From the NCBI GenBank assembly GCA_003524565.1, contig DQGU01000024.1, positions 1-7,674 on the forward strand: DNA of 7,674 nucleotides, in the 5' to 3' direction. The notes under the pieces are model-generated. The model worked only from the letters and a program-made list of their open reading frames with translations, made no database searches and had not been told where the DNA came from. Below, one piece after another: positions 5,118-7,674 of this stretch. Source of the stretch: Rhodospirillaceae bacterium (lineage in GTDB: Bacteria > Pseudomonadota > Alphaproteobacteria > Micavibrionales > UBA2020). Made by a program: the position numbers and the translations under genes. Position 1 is the stretch's first letter. Each line of letters opens with the position of its first letter.

Positions 5118-7612
5118 GCCGGTATTTTCTGGCCTCCGCCGCCATCGAGGGTTTCCGTGGCATCAACAATGACGGCGATCCTCTCGTTCTGAAATTCAGG
5201 CACGACGCCGTCAATTCAATCCACGCCCCTAACGGCGTCGGCAAAAGCTCGGTTTTTGAAGCGCTGTATTTTGCCCTGCACGGTACCGTGCCGCGTCTCC
5301 AAGACATGCAGGACGCCGAACAGGGCGGAAGCTACATCGTCAACAAGTTCCATCCGGGCCAACAGGCCACGGTCGCACTCGTCTTCAAGAGCGATGACGG
5401 AACAGCCGATGTGTCGGTCACCGTCACGCGGACGACGGCGGGCGGCAGGGTTGTCACCTCTCCGTCCGGCCACGCCGATCCGGACGGCTTTCTCGCCAGC
5501 CTTTGCGAGGATTTCGTGCTGGTCGATTACCCGCGCTTCGCGTCCTTCGTGGATTGTTCCGCATTGGATCGCGGGCGCTCCTTCGCCTCGCTGGTAGGTA
5601 TGAGCCGGTATTCCCAGCTCCGGCAGGCGCTCGACGGGGCCAAGAATACCCGGAATATCAACAGCGACCTCGGGCTTTCCGGCCTTGAAACGGAAGTGAC
5701 AGCCGAGAACCGCGCGCTCGGTGCCGTCGAGCAGCGCGTTCTGACGGCGTATCAGGAAGTATCCGGCGCGGCGGGCGGCCAGATTACAGATACTGCCGCG
5801 CTGAAAGCGCAGGTAACGGCGGGACTGGCGGGCATTTCGCTCTTCGCACCGCTTCTCACCGATATTTCGGTGATGGACCTCGACTTCGAGGCTGCCGAGA
5901 AAATCGTCGATCAGGAAGAAGGCGGCGCGGCCCGCAAGACCCTCGACGACCTCAATAACACCGCGACGACGCTGGGGGCGTTGCAGGTGTCGGCGGCGGA
6001 AGTTGCTGAAATTGAGGCCCTTGTGGCAGCGGCGAAGGCGCGCGACGACGCGATGCGGAAAGTCGGTGCCGCGAGTCTCCATGCCTTGTTGAAAGACGCG
6101 TTGTCGGTGGTAACGGGCGAGGACTGGCACGATCCGACGATGTGCCCCGTCTGTGAAAAGCCGGGCGACGGGCCGCTTCAAGACCAACTGGAAGCGAAGA
6201 TCGCCCTGTATGACGAGGCCGAACAGCTCGACGTGGAGCTAAAACGGCAGATTCAGGCCGCTGGGTGCATCGCTAAGCTGCGCCAGCTTGAAGAGTATGC
6301 GAGCCTTGGCGTCGCCGCCGCTGATCGTATTGCGCCGATTATGACGCTGGCGGCGCGCCAGTCGTCGGTTTCCACGGCAGACGTGGAGCGCGCAAGGGAT
6401 GCCCTCGTCGCGCTTGAAACCAAACGGGCTGAAGCACTCGCGGCGGCAACAGCCGAGATTGGGAGACTGCAAGCCAGCCTGCCGCCCTCACTGGTGGCCG
6501 TCACCCGCATCCTCGGGCAGGCGAAACAGTTCCGCGATGCGATGAAGGAATATGAAGACGCCCTTCCGGCGCTGGCGACGAAGCGCGCCAAACTGGCGAA
6601 GCTCAATCGCTGGAAGACGTTCATCACGAACGTCGCAGGGCAGTTCGCAACGGCAGAAGGTGCGCTCGCCAATGCGCGCATCACAGATATTCAAGCCAGT
6701 TGTCAGGAGCTTTTTGGGTATCTGATGCGGGGCGGACCGGATGTGCGTCCGACGTTGAACCGGGCGCAAAACACTGAACAGGTGGACTTGAAGCTCGCCG
6801 ATTTCTTCGGGCTTCAAGACCAAAGCGCACGGGCGCTTTTGTCGGAGAGCTACCGCAATGCGGTGGCGGCCTCCATTTTCATGGCGGCGGCGACTCGGCA
6901 CCAAGGCGTTCCGCGCTTCATGGTGCTGGACGATGTCACCTCAAGCTTCGATGCCGGACATCAGTTCAGCCTCATGGATACGATCAGGACGAAGCTGCGC
7001 TTTGGGGCACCAAACGGGCTGCCCGGCGGGCTACAGTTCATCATCCTCAGCCACGACACGAGCCTCGAAAAGTATTTCGACCGGCTCAACGGCACCACAG
7101 AATGGCACCATCAGAAACTGCAAGGTATGCCTCCTCGTGGTCGGCTAATGATCGCGGCCCAGCAAGCAGATCGTTTGAAGGCGCAGGCCGAGCAGTATCT
7201 GAATGCTGGGCAGGTCGATATTGGCGAGCCGATTGTGCGCCAGTATCTCGAATACAAGCTCGGCCAAATTATCACCCGTCTGGAAGTCCCGGTGCCGCCC
7301 GACTACGCGACGCGGGGCGACAAGCGCACCTTGTCCACCTATGTGGATGCAATCACGTCGGCGGTTTCGCTCTATCAGGCGGCAGGGCGCTGCGTTTTGT
7401 CCGCGCAACAGATCGCTGATCTACAAAACCATCATGGGCCGTCCATCATGGCCAATTACGTAAATCATTATGAAACGGGAGCGGGTAATCCGTTCAACGC
7501 CTATGCATTGCTGGGCGTTCTCCAAAGCGTTGACGCTCTTGCGGATTGCTTCTGCATGACCGACACCGTTACCAACCAGCGCCGATATTACCGGCGCCTC
7601 GACAGACAATAG
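5114..7612 (+). CDS. SMC/Rad50-like AAA (ABC-type) ATPase with a central CPVC zinc-hook-like motif
   Basis: An 832-residue cytoplasmic ATPase of the SMC/Rad50/RecF-like ABC type. Walker A is APNGVGKSS at residues 38-46 (Lys44). A signature-like LLSES with YRNAVAAS lies at about 575-587. Walker B is FMVLDD at 602-607, followed by the D-loop SSFD at 610-613 and the H-loop LSHD with His647. The region at about 160-560 is mostly helical, and near its centre is one CPVC (Cys344, Cys347). In Rad50, such a CxxC from each of two coiled coils pairs on a zinc ion. About 170 residues follow the H-loop and match no nuclease motif I know: no TOPRIM, no PD-ExK and no clear RloC anticodon-nuclease pattern. 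The ATG overlaps the stop of the 71-residue gene. Relatives in defence loci (RloC, Septu PtuA, Lamassu, Wadjet JetC) couple ATP-driven DNA sensing to an effector; a similar job here is inference. It could also be a stand-alone abortive-infection ATPase. Confidence 0.92.
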   Translation: MSRYFLASAAIEGFRGINNDGDPLVLKFRHDAVNSIHAPNGVGKSSVFEALYFALHGTVPRLQDMQDAEQGGSYIVNKFHPGQQATVALVFKSDDGTADVSVTVTRTTAGGRVVTSPSGHADPDGFLASLCEDFVLVDYPRFASFVDCSALDRGRSFASLVGMSRYSQLRQALDGAKNTRNINSDLGLSGLETEVTAENRALGAVEQRVLTAYQEVSGAAGGQITDTAALKAQVTAGLAGISLFAPLLTDISVMDLDFEAAEKIVDQEEGGAARKTLDDLNNTATTLGALQVSAAEVAEIEALVAAAKARDDAMRKVGAASLHALLKDALSVVTGEDWHDPTMCPVCEKPGDGPLQDQLEAKIALYDEAEQLDVELKRQIQAAGCIAKLRQLEEYASLGVAAADRIAPIMTLAARQSSVSTADVERARDALVALETKRAEALAAATAEIGRLQASLPPSLVAVTRILGQAKQFRDAMKEYEDALPALATKRAKLAKLNRWKTFITNVAGQFATAEGALANARITDIQASCQELFGYLMRGGPDVRPTLNRAQNTEQVDLKLADFFGLQDQSARALLSESYRNAVAASIFMAAATRHQGVPRFMVLDDVTSSFDAGHQFSLMDTIRTKLRFGAPNGLPGGLQFIILSHDTSLEKYFDRLNGTTEWHHQKLQGMPPRGRLMIAAQQADRLKAQAEQYLNAGQVDIGEPIVRQYLEYKLGQIITRLEVPVPPDYATRGDKRTLSTYVDAITSAVSLYQAAGRCVLSAQQIADLQNHHGPSIMANYVNHYETGAGNPFNAYALLGVLQSVDALADCFCMTDTVTNQRRYYRRLDRQ

Positions 7613-7618
7613 GTTTTG

Positions 7619-7651
7619 GCCAGCATCACCCTCAAAAAAGGGTGAGCTGGC
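7619..7651 (+). terminator. Hairpin after the last gene, possible terminator
   Basis: Seven bases past the stop of the ATPase gene an inverted repeat pairs 7619-7632 with 7639-7651: GCCAGC, one bulged A (7625), then TCACCCT, against AGGGTGA and GCTGGC, around a six-base loop (CAAAAA). The stem is strong, but no T-tract follows on the + strand, so intrinsic termination is not certain. It may instead protect the 3' end of the mRNA. Confidence 0.5.
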
Positions 7652-7653
7652 GG

Positions 7654-7674
7654 GCGGCGGCCTCGGGCTGCCGC
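7654..7674 (+). terminator. Second GC-rich hairpin at the window edge
   Basis: GCGGCGGC (7654-7661) can pair with GCTGCCGC (7667-7674) with one G-T wobble around a five-base loop (CTCGG). It ends exactly at the window edge, so a T-tract that would make it an intrinsic terminator could lie just outside and cannot be judged. Confidence 0.35.

Noticed and set aside
5216..6187. 323-residue open frame on the minus strand
   Set aside because: Coding shadow of the ATPase gene; Arg/Gly/Val-rich sequence with no motif and no plausible start signal.
5114..7612. ATPase as RloC (anticodon nuclease) or an OLD/GajA nuclease
   Set aside because: The CPVC hook and ABC motifs fit RloC loosely, but I could not find a convincing anticodon-nuclease triad or any TOPRIM motif, so only the ATPase class is claimed.
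31..7612. BREX, DISARM, Druantia or Wadjet locus
   Set aside because: No BrxC/PglZ, DrmA/B/C, DruA-E or JetABD-like proteins are present; the methyltransferase and helicase are a standard type III Mod-Res pair.
1..7674. CRISPR arrays, tRNA or rRNA genes, insertion sequence ends, transposases or integrases
   Set aside because: No regularly spaced repeats, RNA gene signatures, terminal inverted repeats or recombinase motifs were seen; the window is almost fully occupied by five genes.

Overview
The window looks like a single, tightly packed, co-directional (+ strand) operon from a GC-rich proteobacterium. An alphaproteobacterium is my best guess, from the roughly 60% or higher GC and strong G/C third-position use outside one patch; no rRNA or housekeeping gene is present to test it. 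There is almost no non-coding DNA: the junctions are a 4-base ATGA overlap, a 3-base gap, a 24-base gap, and another ATGA overlap. This reads as an accessory DNA-modification and defence locus, not core genome.

Layout, left to right: (1) 31-354, a HigA-family helix-turn-helix protein with no visible HigB partner inside the window. (2) 351-2282, a type III (beta-class, DPPY) adenine-N6 DNA methyltransferase, Mod. Its central target-recognition region is clearly lower in GC than the flanks and carries an acidic low-complexity stretch. (3) 2286-4877, the type III restriction subunit Res, with complete SF2 helicase/translocase motifs and an intact C-terminal PD-D...E-x-K nuclease. (4) 4902-5117, a 71-residue helical protein of unknown function, preceded by an eight-G tract in the position of its ribosome binding site. 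(5) 5114-7612, an 832-residue SMC/Rad50-like ABC ATPase with Walker A, signature-like, Walker B, D-loop and H-loop motifs, a single CPVC zinc-hook-like motif in the middle, and an unassigned C-terminal domain of about 170 residues. The last 60 bases hold two hairpins, the likely end of the transcription unit.

How the parts may work together: Mod and Res form a normal-looking, apparently active type III restriction-modification core. Mod marks and recognises an asymmetric site, and Res translocates or slides and cuts unmodified DNA. The HigA-like protein overlaps mod and is well placed to act as an autoregulator or controller of the operon. The small protein and the SMC-like ATPase are translationally coupled to each other and sit only 24 bases after res. 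They may be a sensor/effector pair added to the type III core, or a second defence module sharing the transcript. The five-gene arrangement is the candidate undescribed system here; its function is inference from gene order and motifs.
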